DNA from: Gottfriedia sp049568075
GTDB taxonomy: Bacteria > Bacillota > Bacilli > Bacillales > Bacillaceae_G
Strand: one strand, 5' to 3'
Assembly (NCBI GenBank): GCA_049568075.1
Contig: CP144911.1
DNA length: 64,000 nt
Within the stretch, counting starts at the first letter, position 1, and each line of letters begins with the position of its first letter. A program made the position numbers and the translations under genes. Positions 44,357 through 54,059 of this stretch are shown here, piece by piece. Under the pieces are notes generated by a model that did not search any database, had not been told where the DNA came from, and saw only the letters and a list, made by a program, of their open reading frames with translations.

Positions 44357-45769
44357 ATGGATAAATATCAAAGATTAGCTTCTGAAATCGCTGATGCAAT
44401 CGGCGGTACTGATAATGTAGTTTCATTTACAAACTGTATGACAAGACTTCGTGTTAATGTTGCTGATCGTGATTTAATCAATGAAGATCAAGTTAAAAAA
44501 ATTAACGGAGTTTTGGGAACTGTTGATGACGAGACTTATCAAATCATTTTAGGTCCTGGTACAGTAACTAAAGTTGCAGAACAATTTGGTCATCTGAAAA
44601 ACAGCTCATCAGGAAAACAAGTTACTTCATCAGCGGCTTTAAATGAAAAAGGTTCAGATCTTAAAGCCGAATTAAAAAAGAAAAATAACACACCTTTTAA
44701 AAATTTCTTACGAAAAGTCGGTAATATCTTTATTCCATTAATTCCAGCATTCGTTGGTGCAGGTTTAATTGCTGGTATTGCTTCGATTCTATCAAACAAT
44801 ATTACTGCTCAAAACCTAGATGCAGCAACTTGGTCACAATATGTTACAGTTTTAAATGTAATTAAAAACGCAATTTTTGGTTATTTAGCAATTTATGTTG
44901 GTATTAACGCAGCGAAGGAATTTGGGGCGACACCATCCCTTGGTGGAGTGATTGGTGGGGTAACACTTTTAAATGGTATGCTTCCGGATCAACCAATTAA
45001 AAATATCTTTAATGGTGATCCATTAGCTCCAGGTCAAGGTGGTATTATTGGAGTACTACTTGCAGTCTATTTATTATCAATTTTAGAAAAACAATTACGT
45101 AAAGTTATTCCAGATTCGATAGATATTATAATCACGCCTATGATTGCTTTATTAGTAGTAGGTTTGCTTACAATTTTCTTCATCATGCCATTCGCAGGAT
45201 TTATTTCTGATAACTTAATTGGCTCAATTAACTGGATTATTGCAAAAGGCGGTATTTTAGCAGGATTTATTTTAGGTATGGGATTCTTGCCATTAGTAAT
45301 GTTAGGTTTGCATCAAGTTTTAACACCAATTCATATCGAATTAATTAATACAACTGGTGCGACTGAATTATTACCAATGCTTGCAATGGCAGGTGCTGGA
45401 CAAGTTGGAGCAGCATTAGCTTTATGGTTACGTTGCAAAAAGAATAAATCATTATCAAATATGATTAAAGGTGCTCTTCCAGTAGGTATTTTAGGTATTG
45501 GTGAACCATTAATTTACGGTGTTACATTACCTCTTGGTCGTCCATTTATCACTGCATGTATCGGTGGTGGTATAGGAGGTGCAGTAATTGGAATGTTTGG
45601 TAATGTTGGAGCGATTGCAATTGGTCCTTCAGGCTTAGCGTTAGTTCCACTTATTGCACACGGAATGTGGCTTAAATATGTGATCGGATTACTTGCTGGT
45701 TATGCCGGTGGTTTCGTCCTAACGTATTTATTCGGTACTCCAAAGGATGCAATGGCTGAACAAGAATAA
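44357..45769 (+). CDS. murP: PTS EIIBC transporter for N-acetylmuramic acid (MurP)
   Basis: A 470-residue PTS permease. The N-terminal EIIB domain has the phosphocysteine C27 in SFTNCMTRLRV. After a linker (about 85-115) comes the EIIC domain with about 10 TMs, including FIPLIPAFVGAGLIAG and the GIGEPLIYGVTLPL loop. No EIIA domain is present, so a glucose-type EIIA is shared, as for MurP elsewhere. Imports and phosphorylates MurNAc for MurQ. GGGGGAG precedes ATG 44357. The pair forms a complete uptake unit without the usual NagZ or AmiE neighbours. Confidence 0.92.
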   Translation: MDKYQRLASEIADAIGGTDNVVSFTNCMTRLRVNVADRDLINEDQVKKINGVLGTVDDETYQIILGPGTVTKVAEQFGHLKNSSSGKQVTSSAALNEKGSDLKAELKKKNNTPFKNFLRKVGNIFIPLIPAFVGAGLIAGIASILSNNITAQNLDAATWSQYVTVLNVIKNAIFGYLAIYVGINAAKEFGATPSLGGVIGGVTLLNGMLPDQPIKNIFNGDPLAPGQGGIIGVLLAVYLLSILEKQLRKVIPDSIDIIITPMIALLVVGLLTIFFIMPFAGFISDNLIGSINWIIAKGGILAGFILGMGFLPLVMLGLHQVLTPIHIELINTTGATELLPMLAMAGAGQVGAALALWLRCKKNKSLSNMIKGALPVGILGIGEPLIYGVTLPLGRPFITACIGGGIGGAVIGMFGNVGAIAIGPSGLALVPLIAHGMWLKYVIGLLAGYAGGFVLTYLFGTPKDAMAEQE

Positions 45770-45778
45770 ATAATAAAT

Positions 45779-45826
45779 AAAACCCGAATAATTAGACCTC
45801 TCAAGTCTATTATTCGGTTTTTTTAT
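45779..45826. terminator. Terminator between murP and the convergent oxidoreductase
   Basis: The hairpin AACCCGAATAATTAGAC / GTCTATTATTCGGTT (two bulged bases) is followed by seven T. Confidence 0.8.
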
Positions 45827-46738
45827 TTAATATACATTAGAATCAATATACTGAACGATTCTTTCACAAATTTCATGAGTGATTAAGGAATCATTTATTG
45901 AAGGGTCTGGGGTTTTATTCTGTTCTATACAGTCAAGAAAGTGATCAACAATTTGGTAAAACCCACGTTTATATAGTGTTGGTTCCCAATCACCAAATTT
46001 TGTAATATTGATTTCTTTATTATGATAATGGGTTGTTTCGACTAAACTACTCACTACATATTTATTTTGTGGTGTCATATATTCAATAATTTCTTCCGTT
46101 ACACCGTTGTTTCTGTTCATCATTCCAATTGCCGTGCATCCCTCACCTATAAGTTGAATGATTAGGTGATCGAGCATATTATCTTTTTTTAAGAAATTGA
46201 CTTTTAAATCAACTACATTAGTGGACATTAAATACCTAAGTGTATCCACCACATGAATAAAATCCTCTACAACAAATCTTCTAGTATATTCAGGAAAGTT
46301 AAATCTATTTTTTTGCATGATTATTAAGCTGGCCTTTCCATGCATGGTAAGCTCTTTTACTCTAGGGGTAAACCGTCTATTAAATCCAACCATCGCTATT
46401 TTTCCTTGTTCTCTAGCTAGATTTACAATTTGTTCAGTCTCTTTGAAATTCATTGAAATAGGTTTATCAATATATACATTTATACCATTTAATAATAACT
46501 TTTTCGTTATCATATAATGAGCTTCCGTGGCAGTACTAACAAATGCTGCATCAATATTCTTTTCTAACAATTCATCTACTGTATTAACCGTTTCATTGAT
46601 TCGATATTTGTTTGATAAATGGTCTAGTGTCTCATTACTTCTTGTACATAGCACCAACTCGATCTTTTCTTTTTCAGAAAGAACAGGTAGATAGGCCTTC
46701 GCAGCTATATCTCCTAAACCGATTATTCCAATTCTCAT
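45827..46738 (-). CDS. Small Gfo/Idh/MocA-family oxidoreductase
   Basis: A 303-residue protein. The Rossmann start is RIGIIGLGDIAAKAY, the nucleotide-domain lysine motif is IDKP, and the HVVD motif (FIHVVDTLRYL) corresponds to the superfamily catalytic histidine. It lacks the cysteine cluster of the larger family member at 27883-29145 and is 117 residues shorter. Substrate unknown. The ATG is preceded by GAGGTG on the minus strand. It is a single gene, convergent with murQP and not evidently part of a pathway here. Confidence 0.85.
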   Translation of the reverse strand: MRIGIIGLGDIAAKAYLPVLSEKEKIELVLCTRSNETLDHLSNKYRINETVNTVDELLEKNIDAAFVSTATEAHYMITKKLLLNGINVYIDKPISMNFKETEQIVNLAREQGKIAMVGFNRRFTPRVKELTMHGKASLIIMQKNRFNFPEYTRRFVVEDFIHVVDTLRYLMSTNVVDLKVNFLKKDNMLDHLIIQLIGEGCTAIGMMNRNNGVTEEIIEYMTPQNKYVVSSLVETTHYHNKEINITKFGDWEPTLYKRGFYQIVDHFLDCIEQNKTPDPSINDSLITHEICERIVQYIDSNVY

Positions 46739-47189
46739 ATACTAACACCTCACTTGTTATTAATTGAAACATAGAAAAGCCGTAAAGTAAGTAATTGTAT
46801 GTAATTTTACTTAAAAAATTTTCGCTACTCAAAACAAATACCTAGGTTAAATCAAATTGTTTTTTAAATTTTCAAAAAACTATTTATTCATTTAAGCTTT
46901 TCCATTATAATAAGGTCTAAAGTTGATTTTTATAATGATTTACTATTCCATTTTTCCTTTCCACACTAAACTTAGCAATTGCCCCATTTTGCAATTTACA
47001 TTCAATTAATTTCAAAGATACTATTTTAAACGAATAATTTGTAAGTGTTTTCTGGTAGAGAGATATTCATTAATTAGGCAATGTATATGAATAATTGCCC
47101 TAAATCTTTTATGCTTTCATACATACAAGAACGAGCAGTCAGTATTAAAACTTAATATAAAAAAGGTTCATAAGCGAAAGGGGAAAATT
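46739..47189. other. Divergent intergenic region
   Basis: Divergent promoters for the oxidoreductase and the acyl-CoA synthetase should lie here. TTATAATAAG near 46905-46914 is a possible -10. I see no terminator, operator palindrome or RNA. Confidence 0.35.
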
Positions 47190-48872
47190 ATGAGTACTTC
47201 ACATTTTGCGTATTGGCCAAAAAGGGTTTCTAAATCTTTGACTTTACCTGAGACAACCCTTTATGATAATTTAGTCGTTTCGGCAAAAAGGTATCCAAAT
47301 AAAACTGCAATCGAGTATTATGGCGCTTCAAAAACGTACAAGCAGCTTCTTGAAGAGGTTGATCATTTAGCAGGTTATCTTGAGCATAGGTTAGAAATAT
47401 CCCCTGGTGAACGTGTAATGCTTTATATGCAAAACTCACCCCAATATGTTATCGCCTTTTATGCAATATTAAGAGTAAGAGGAATTGTAGTACCAATTAA
47501 CCCGATGAACACCACAGATGACCTTGAATTTTACATAAATGATTGTGAAATTAAAACCGCAATCATTGGCCAAGAACTATCCCCTCAAATTGAATCTTTA
47601 CAAGCTACGACTGGATTAGAGAATTTAGTAGTTGCAGTTTACTCTGAATACTTACCAACCATTCCTTTAGTTTCCGATTTAACGGCTGAAATAACTGAAT
47701 CAAAGAAAATCTATCCAAACGAAAATTTATTTTATTGGGAGGATGCAATACAAACACAGCTCACCCCATCACTATATGAAGGTAACTCAGATGATGTTGC
47801 GGTCCTTCCATATACTTCAGGAACAACCGGTTTACCAAAAGGCTGTATTCACACACATAAAACAGTACAAGCAAATGTAGTAGGATCTGCCGTTTGGATG
47901 AATATTTCTGCAAATGCCGTTAGCTTTTCAACTTTACCCCTATTCCACGTAACAGGAATGGTTCATGGCATGCATACACCGATTCTTACTGGTTCAAGTA
48001 TGGTATTGCTAACAAGATGGAATCGAAACCATGCATGCAAACTGATTGAAAATTATCAATGTACCCATTGGGTAAATATTAGTACAATGTTAATCGACTT
48101 TTTAGCAAATCCAAATTTAAATACAGATGACATTAAGTCTCTTGTAAATATTGCAGGTGGTGGGGCTCCTCTTCCAGAAGCAGTAGGAGAGCAGTTATTC
48201 CAATTAACAGGGTTAAAGTTCGTAGAAGGGTATGGATTATCCGAAACAATTGCACAGACACATTTTAATCCGCCAGATCGACCAAAACTACAATGTCTTG
48301 GAATTCCATCATTTGACGTAGACGCCAGAATTATCGAGCCGGTAACATTGAAAAAGTTAGGTGTTGGTGAAGTTGGTGAGATTGTTGTTAATGGGCCACA
48401 AGTATTTAAAGGCTACTTTAACCGACATGAAGAAACAAATGACGCCTTTATTGAAATAGACGGGAAACAATTTTTCCGTACAGGAGATATTGGTCGGTTT
48501 GATGATGAAGGCTACTATTTTATCGTTGATCGTGTTAAAAGGATGATTAACGCGTCAGGCTTTAAAGTTTGGCCAACCGAAGTGGAAAACCTACTCTATA
48601 AACATCCGGCCATTGAACAAGCTTGTGTTGTTAGTAAGCCTGATGAAAAAAGGGGCGAAACAGTAAAGGCATATGTGATCCTAAATCCTATTTATTCAGG
48701 CAAAGTAAGTGAGGATGACATTATCGATTGGTCAAAAGAGCATATGGCTAACTATAAATATCCGAGATACGTCGAATTTATTGATAAATTACCAACTACT
48801 GCAAGTGGGAAAATTTTATGGCGAACTCTTCAGGAGGCAGAATGGAGTAAAGTTGAACAAGTTAATGAGTGA
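47190..48872 (+). CDS. AMP-dependent acyl-CoA synthetase (long/medium-chain fatty acid type)
   Basis: A 560-residue adenylate-forming enzyme that activates a carboxylic acid to acyl-AMP and then acyl-CoA. The phosphate loop YTSGTTGLPKG lies at about 208-218, followed by the A5 motif EGYGLSETIAQTHFNP, A7 FRTGDIGRFDDEGY and A8 DRVKRMINASGFKVWPTEVE, with the catalytic lysine in TASGKILWR. The sequence fits the FadD-like group, but chain length cannot be read. ATG 47190 follows AAAGGGGAA. Single gene with terminator. Confidence 0.9.
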   Translation: MSTSHFAYWPKRVSKSLTLPETTLYDNLVVSAKRYPNKTAIEYYGASKTYKQLLEEVDHLAGYLEHRLEISPGERVMLYMQNSPQYVIAFYAILRVRGIVVPINPMNTTDDLEFYINDCEIKTAIIGQELSPQIESLQATTGLENLVVAVYSEYLPTIPLVSDLTAEITESKKIYPNENLFYWEDAIQTQLTPSLYEGNSDDVAVLPYTSGTTGLPKGCIHTHKTVQANVVGSAVWMNISANAVSFSTLPLFHVTGMVHGMHTPILTGSSMVLLTRWNRNHACKLIENYQCTHWVNISTMLIDFLANPNLNTDDIKSLVNIAGGGAPLPEAVGEQLFQLTGLKFVEGYGLSETIAQTHFNPPDRPKLQCLGIPSFDVDARIIEPVTLKKLGVGEVGEIVVNGPQVFKGYFNRHEETNDAFIEIDGKQFFRTGDIGRFDDEGYYFIVDRVKRMINASGFKVWPTEVENLLYKHPAIEQACVVSKPDEKRGETVKAYVILNPIYSGKVSEDDIIDWSKEHMANYKYPRYVEFIDKLPTTASGKILWRTLQEAEWSKVEQVNE

Positions 48873-48920
48873 GAAAAGTCAAAAGTTCAGGGAAGGGGTA
48901 AATAAATAGTAACTAAATGA

Positions 48921-48962
48921 AAAGGGGAGCCTCGACATCATATGTTTAGGTTCCTCTTTTTT
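48921..48962 (+). terminator. Terminator of the acyl-CoA synthetase gene
   Basis: The stem AAAGGGGAGCCT/AGGTTCCTCTTT (two wobble pairs) is followed by TTTTTT. Confidence 0.8.
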
Positions 48963-49012
48963 GTGTTGATTTTTTATTTAAACTAATTACAATTATCCCA
49001 ATATTGCCCTTA

Positions 49013-49027
49013 AACTACCTGGTAGTT
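49013..49027 (+). promoter_or_regulatory. Perfect inverted repeat upstream of the xylo-oligosaccharide two-component genes
   Basis: AACTACC-T-GGTAGTT (49013-49027) is a perfect 15-bp palindrome about 95 nt before the kinase gene. It is a candidate operator for the first promoter of the xylose regulon. Confidence 0.45.
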
Positions 49028-49121
49028 ATTACTAGACAGGTGTTTTTAATATTCAGACTAATAATAAATATAGTATGATAATTTTTAAAGAAAACCCTTA
49101 CACTAACTTACTACTGAAAAG

Positions 49122-50882
49122 GTGATTACAATCGTCAAATTTAGATTACGGTTAAGAAAATTAAACACTTTACGAAATCAAATATTGGGTGTCTTCTTGA
49201 TTGTTATGGTGATTGTTTTATCCATTGTATCCATTATGGTATATAACCAAGTTGGAACTTTAATGAAAGATACAACAGAAAAGCAAATCAAACAAACGGC
49301 TATTGAAGCAAATGGAAGAATGGAAACCTTGTATAAGCAAATTGACACTTTATCAAATCAATTAATGACCAACGAGACGGTTCAACAAATATTACTCGGA
49401 TTGAAAAACGGAGAAAGTGTTGATTTTGCAAAAAGACAATCACTAATTAGAGTCATAAATAACTTTTTAGCTTACTCAAATGGAATCTCTTCTTTTGAGC
49501 TATATTCTTCAGAAGGTAATCGTATTTTTCCATTTGGTGATAAAAATTTATCTAGTGTAATCGATGAAAAATGGGTAAAGGAAGCAGAAGCCGAGAAAGG
49601 AAGATTAGTATGGGTAGGGAAAGATCCTAAAAATAGTAACTATTCTTATGCGATAAGAAGGGTTAGTTTAATGGATCGTTGGTTTTCAAATGGAGGATAT
49701 TTAGTCGTAAGAATACTTAATAGTTATTTTCAGGTTGAAGAAAGTAATTTATCTCCTGGAGAGAAGGACTATATGATGCTGCTTGATAGGGATTTAACTC
49801 CGATAACGGATAACTACGGCATTGATATTCAAAAGTTTTTATTAGAAGGATACGAATCGATAAAAGTAAATAAAAAACAATATATGATTGTTACGCAACC
49901 ATCTACAAAAACGGGCTGGACACTTGTTATTTTAAAACCTACAAGCTTTTTAAATGAGCGGGTAACACCGGTGAGAAAAGCGACCCTATTATCTGGTGCG
50001 ATTGGATTGATCATTTTTGTTATATCATCAATTATTCTAGCAACAATGATCACAAGACCGATAAAGAAACTTACAATTACAATGAAGAACGCGAAAATGG
50101 ACGAGTTGAAAATTAACAAGGAAAGCGCAGCTTCATTAGAAATTATTGAATTAAATAGAACGTATAACCAGATGGTAGAAAATACGAATCATTTAATACA
50201 GGTCGTTTATGAAAAAGAATTACTTCGTAGTCAAACGGAGTTGAAGGCACTACAAGCCCAAATCGATCCGCACTTCCTTTATAATACGCTAAATGCACTT
50301 TACTGGTCTTTAGATGATCGAGGTGAGGAGGACTTAGCAGAAATAGTGATTGCAATGTCGGGATTATTTCGCTATACAATCGGCAATGCAAACAGTAGTG
50401 AATGGGTAACTATACAAGCTGCTCTCGACCAAATTGAACGATATTTACAGATTATGAAAATGAGATTAGGAGAACGGTTTTTTTGGGAGATATCTGTTGA
50501 GCCAAATCTATTGGCTATTAAAATACCTAAACTGCTAATCCAACCTTTAGTTGAGAACGCCATTATGCATGGTATTGAAAGTAGTCGAGAACAAGGGATT
50601 GTTTTAGTGAAGATTAAAAGGATTAATGACTCATCTAATTTATTAGTGACTGTTAAGGACAATGGACCGGGGATTAATAGAGAAGCTCTTAATGCCCTTA
50701 ATCTAGCAATTAAAAATGATAATATATCATCCTTTAAAGGAATGGGAATGGCGCTTACGAATGTAAATAAAAGAATCAAATTATATTACGAAAGATATGA
50801 TTTAGGTGGCCTTCGTTTAGAAAGTGAGATCGGTAAAGGTACAACTGTATTATTCGAAGTTCCAGACAAAGGTGGAGAATAA
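49122..50882 (+). CDS. YesM-type sensor histidine kinase for xylo-oligosaccharides
   Basis: A 586-residue membrane kinase of the LytS/YesM class. TM1 is at about 20-41, an extracytoplasmic sensor at 42-285, TM2 at about 289-311, HAMP next. The His_kinase domain has H384 in QAQIDPHFLYNTLNALYW, and the HATPase has VENAIMHGIE and DNGPGIN. It resembles XynD of Geobacillus stearothermophilus, which controls xylo-oligosaccharide uptake. GTG 49122 has no spaced ribosome binding site; AAAGGTGA lies on top of it, so the true start may be a few codons later. It is followed at once by its regulator gene. Confidence 0.9.
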   Translation: MITIVKFRLRLRKLNTLRNQILGVFLIVMVIVLSIVSIMVYNQVGTLMKDTTEKQIKQTAIEANGRMETLYKQIDTLSNQLMTNETVQQILLGLKNGESVDFAKRQSLIRVINNFLAYSNGISSFELYSSEGNRIFPFGDKNLSSVIDEKWVKEAEAEKGRLVWVGKDPKNSNYSYAIRRVSLMDRWFSNGGYLVVRILNSYFQVEESNLSPGEKDYMMLLDRDLTPITDNYGIDIQKFLLEGYESIKVNKKQYMIVTQPSTKTGWTLVILKPTSFLNERVTPVRKATLLSGAIGLIIFVISSIILATMITRPIKKLTITMKNAKMDELKINKESAASLEIIELNRTYNQMVENTNHLIQVVYEKELLRSQTELKALQAQIDPHFLYNTLNALYWSLDDRGEEDLAEIVIAMSGLFRYTIGNANSSEWVTIQAALDQIERYLQIMKMRLGERFFWEISVEPNLLAIKIPKLLIQPLVENAIMHGIESSREQGIVLVKIKRINDSSNLLVTVKDNGPGINREALNALNLAIKNDNISSFKGMGMALTNVNKRIKLYYERYDLGGLRLESEIGKGTTVLFEVPDKGGE

Positions 50883-50883
50883 T

Positions 50884-51678
50884 TTGGATACAAAAACGAT
50901 TCTAATTGTTGATGATGAACAAGCGACTAGACAAGGTTTAAAAAAAACATTAGAGAAATGGTCAAACGGTAAATTTGAAATTCTTAGTGCAGCAAATGGT
51001 CAAGAAACAGTTGAACAGATGAGCAGAACAAAAATTCATCTATTAGTAACTGATATTTGTATGCCTGAAATGAATGGTTTAGAGCTTCTAAAAAACCTAA
51101 AGGATAAAGGACATAGGTTTGTTTCAATCATAATTTCTGGACACCCTGACTTTGAATATGCCCAGGAGGCTATTTGTCTAGGAGTTGTAAATTACTTATT
51201 AAAACCAGTAAGTAAACAAAAATTAATTGAAGCTATTGAGCAAGCGCTTGAAAAGGAAGCAAATATTGAACGGATTGAATATATGGAAAAAGTGACTGAT
51301 CAGAAATTATTAAAACTAGATCAAGTTAATAACCGCTCTAACTCAATTAACGGAGCAAAGACCTTTATTAATGAAAATATAAGAAATCAAATTTCCTTAA
51401 AGGATGTAGCAGAAGCGGTACATCTAAATGCGAGCTATTTTAGTGTGTTATTTAAAGAGCAAGTGGGATTAACATTTAGTGAGTACTTGACTAGAAAGAG
51501 ATTACAAATTGCAAAAAATCGCCTACTGACAACAGATTTGCAAATTGAAGAAATTGCACTAGAAGTAGGCTATCAGACAGCTAAATATTTCATTAAGATC
51601 TTTAAGGATTACGAGGGTATTACCCCTAGTAAATTTAGAAAAGTATCGGAACTTGATGATTCACTAATCCAAAAATAG
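50884..51678 (+). CDS. YesN/AraC-type response regulator of the xylose regulon
   Basis: A 264-residue regulator. The receiver domain (1-120) has D10-D11, phosphoacceptor D57 in VTDICMPEMNG and K in LLKPV. The C-terminal AraC-type domain (about 158-258) carries two helix-turn-helix units (SLKDVAEAVHLNASYFSVLF and IEEIALEVGYQTAKYFIKIF). TTG 50884 follows GGTGGAG; the longer in-frame reading back to 50824 overlaps the kinase. It is expected to activate the downstream ABC operon, as YesN and XynC-type regulators do. Confidence 0.92.
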   Translation: MDTKTILIVDDEQATRQGLKKTLEKWSNGKFEILSAANGQETVEQMSRTKIHLLVTDICMPEMNGLELLKNLKDKGHRFVSIIISGHPDFEYAQEAICLGVVNYLLKPVSKQKLIEAIEQALEKEANIERIEYMEKVTDQKLLKLDQVNNRSNSINGAKTFINENIRNQISLKDVAEAVHLNASYFSVLFKEQVGLTFSEYLTRKRLQIAKNRLLTTDLQIEEIALEVGYQTAKYFIKIFKDYEGITPSKFRKVSELDDSLIQK

Positions 51679-51772
51679 TGGAATTTTATCCAATCGTGGT
51701 TACCTTACCGCGTTTTTTTTTTAGTGCTAGAATTTACTTGTAACGAAAAATTCAAAAAAATGGGGGTTAGAC

Positions 51773-53080
51773 ATGTTTAAGAAAGCGTCTTCATTAATGT
51801 TAGCAGTAGTTCTTATTCTAATGGTTGCTTTAACTGGCTGTGGTAAATCTAATAACGCGTCAACTGAAAGCGGTTCCAAAAAAGTGATCAAGTTTATGCA
51901 CCTTTGGCCAGCTGGAAGTTCTAAGCAACAAAACTTAATTGTATCTGACATTATTAAACAATATGAGGCTGAACATAAGGATGTAAAAATTGAAGTAGAA
52001 GTTCTTGAAAATGAGCAATACAAGAATAAGATTAAAGTTCTTTCATCTTCTAATGAACTTCCAGATGTTGGGTTTACGTGGGCAGCAGGATATATGAAAC
52101 CATTTGTGAAAGGTGGCCTTTTTGCTGATTTAGATGATGTGTTAAATAACGGATTAAAAGATTCTTTTGTAAGCGGAACAACAGAAGCATATGCAATCGA
52201 TGGAAAAACATATGGTTTACCACTAGAACTAAACATCGCTCCAATTTATTACAATAAAGCAATCTTTGAAAAATATAACCTTCAAGTACCACAAACTTAT
52301 AGCGAATTCCAAAACGTTGTTAAAACACTTGCTAAAAATGGAGTTGCTCCAATCGCTTTAGGAAATAAAGATCGTTGGACAGGTTCACTTTGGTATATGT
52401 ATTTGGCAGACAGAATTGGTGGAGCTGATGTACTTAATAAAGCAATTAACCGTACAGGAACATTCGAAGATCCTGCACTTGTATCAGCGGCATCAGAGGT
52501 TCAAAACCTAGTTAAAGAAAATGCGTTTAATAAAGGATTTAATGGATTATCGAATGATGAGGGTAAATCTGAATTCTTAAATGGAAATGCAGCTATGTAT
52601 TTAATGGGAACATGGGAGCTTCCAAACTTTACGACAAACGAAGAAATTCCAAAAGATTTCCGTGATAATGTAGGTTTCTTTAAATTCCCAACTTATGAAG
52701 GTGGAAAAGGAAATATTAACAGCTGGGTTGGTGGCCCAGGAGTAGGTTTATTCGTAGCAGAGCATTCAAAAGTGAAAGCTGAAGCTAAAGACTTTGTTAA
52801 ATTCTTTGTAGAGAAGTGGGGAGAGCAATCTGTTGAAAAAGCGGGTGTAATTCCAGCGACTAAGGTTGATACTTCAAAAGTAAATTTACCACCATTATAT
52901 ATTGATGTGTTAAATGAATTAAATAAAGCTAGCAACTTAACATTATTTGCTGATGTTCAAATGAGTGCTTCTGTAGCAGAAACTCACTTAAACTTAATCC
53001 AATCTTTATTTGGAAATGAAGTAAAACCAAAAGACTTTGCTAAACAACATGAAGAGGCTTTAAAGGCAGAAGATAAATAA
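51773..53080 (+). CDS. Sugar-binding lipoprotein of the xylo-oligosaccharide ABC importer
   Basis: A 435-residue family 1 solute-binding protein. The signal peptide ends in lipobox LTGC with lipidated C23. The mature part has IKFMHLWPAGSSKQQ, LPDVGFTWAAGYM, GKTYGLPLELNIAPIYYNKAIFEKY and NGNAAMYLMGTWELP. ATG 51773 follows GGGGGTT. It lies 94 nt after the response regulator gene and ahead of two permeases. A CUT1-type importer fits oligosaccharide rather than free xylose, in keeping with the intracellular xylosidase. Confidence 0.93.
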   Translation: MFKKASSLMLAVVLILMVALTGCGKSNNASTESGSKKVIKFMHLWPAGSSKQQNLIVSDIIKQYEAEHKDVKIEVEVLENEQYKNKIKVLSSSNELPDVGFTWAAGYMKPFVKGGLFADLDDVLNNGLKDSFVSGTTEAYAIDGKTYGLPLELNIAPIYYNKAIFEKYNLQVPQTYSEFQNVVKTLAKNGVAPIALGNKDRWTGSLWYMYLADRIGGADVLNKAINRTGTFEDPALVSAASEVQNLVKENAFNKGFNGLSNDEGKSEFLNGNAAMYLMGTWELPNFTTNEEIPKDFRDNVGFFKFPTYEGGKGNINSWVGGPGVGLFVAEHSKVKAEAKDFVKFFVEKWGEQSVEKAGVIPATKVDTSKVNLPPLYIDVLNELNKASNLTLFADVQMSASVAETHLNLIQSLFGNEVKPKDFAKQHEEALKAEDK

Positions 53081-53100
53081 ATTCTGATGTACAAAAGTAA

Positions 53101-53137
53101 AGGGCATATGGATTCATTATAATATGCCCTTGATTTT
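53101..53137 (+). terminator. Hairpin between binding-protein and permease genes (xylose regulon)
   Basis: A perfect 9-bp stem AGGGCATAT/ATATGCCCT is followed by TGATTTTT. It likely causes partial termination, leaving the binding protein in excess. Confidence 0.68.
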
Positions 53138-53165
53138 TAAACATAGGGGAAGGAGTTGAATCGAA

Positions 53166-54041
53166 GTGAATAAAGCTATGTCAAATAAAAAAATAATCGC
53201 CTTGTATATTACACCAGCTCTTTTTCTGATCCTTGCTTTGATTTACGTTCCAATCGTACAAACTGGATACTTTGGCTTAATGAAATGGAATGGAATTGGG
53301 GAAAAGGAGTTCATAGGTTTAAAGAATTACTCCCACTTATTACATGATCCTCTATTTTGGAAAAGTGCTTTCCACTCCTTTTTATTAGCAATATTTTCGG
53401 CAGTTAGTTTAATTGGTTACTTGTTCATCTCATTTATACTAGCAGGAAAAATTAAAGGTGCAGACCTTCTTAGAAAAATATATCTAATTCCAATGCTACT
53501 TGCTTCTGTTGCAATTGCTCAGCTTTGGCTTAAAATTTATCATCCTACTAACGGTATTCTAAATAGCTTACTTGTTTCTCTAGGAGTTCATAATCCACCA
53601 GCCTGGTTAGCCGAAACAAACTTAGCATTATATGCGATTATTATTCCAATTATTTGGCAGTACGCCGGTTTTTATATTTTGATTTACTATGCAGCTCTTA
53701 AAAATATACCAGACTCTCTAATCGAGGCTGCAAGAATCGATGGGGCAACACCAATTCAAATCGCATTAAAAATAAAATTACCATTAATCATGAATGTTGT
53801 GAAAGTAACGATTGTTCTTGCCGTCGTTGGGTCACTTAAATACTTTGATTTAATTTATGTTATGACAGGTGGGGGTCCTAATGGTTCAAGTGAAGTAATG
53901 GCTTCCTATATGTATCAAAAAGCATTCAAAGGTTTTGATTTTGGATATGCAAGTGCAATTGGATTTTTCTTATTAGTTATTTGTTTAGTAGTTACTTGGA
54001 TTATTCGTAAGTTTACTGAAGCAAATAATGACATTTACTAA
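53166..54041 (+). CDS. ABC sugar permease, MalF/UgpA type (xylo-oligosaccharide)
   Basis: A 291-residue CUT1 permease with six predicted TMs and the EAA loop EAARIDGATPIQIALKIKLP. The extracellular loop typical of UgpA is seen as GLKNYSHLLHDPLFW. GTG 53166 has GGAAGGAG about 10 nt upstream; ATG 53178 is an alternative. Partner of the next permease. No ATPase gene lies in the regulon, so a shared MsmX-type ATPase is inferred. Confidence 0.92.
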   Translation: MNKAMSNKKIIALYITPALFLILALIYVPIVQTGYFGLMKWNGIGEKEFIGLKNYSHLLHDPLFWKSAFHSFLLAIFSAVSLIGYLFISFILAGKIKGADLLRKIYLIPMLLASVAIAQLWLKIYHPTNGILNSLLVSLGVHNPPAWLAETNLALYAIIIPIIWQYAGFYILIYYAALKNIPDSLIEAARIDGATPIQIALKIKLPLIMNVVKVTIVLAVVGSLKYFDLIYVMTGGGPNGSSEVMASYMYQKAFKGFDFGYASAIGFFLLVICLVVTWIIRKFTEANNDIY

Positions 54042-54059
54042 AAGAAAGGGGGATTTTAA

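Noticed and set aside
50372..50779. 135-codon antisense frame in the YesM-type kinase gene
   Set aside because: It is contained in the kinase catalytic region and has no start signal; it is a shadow of the sense codons.
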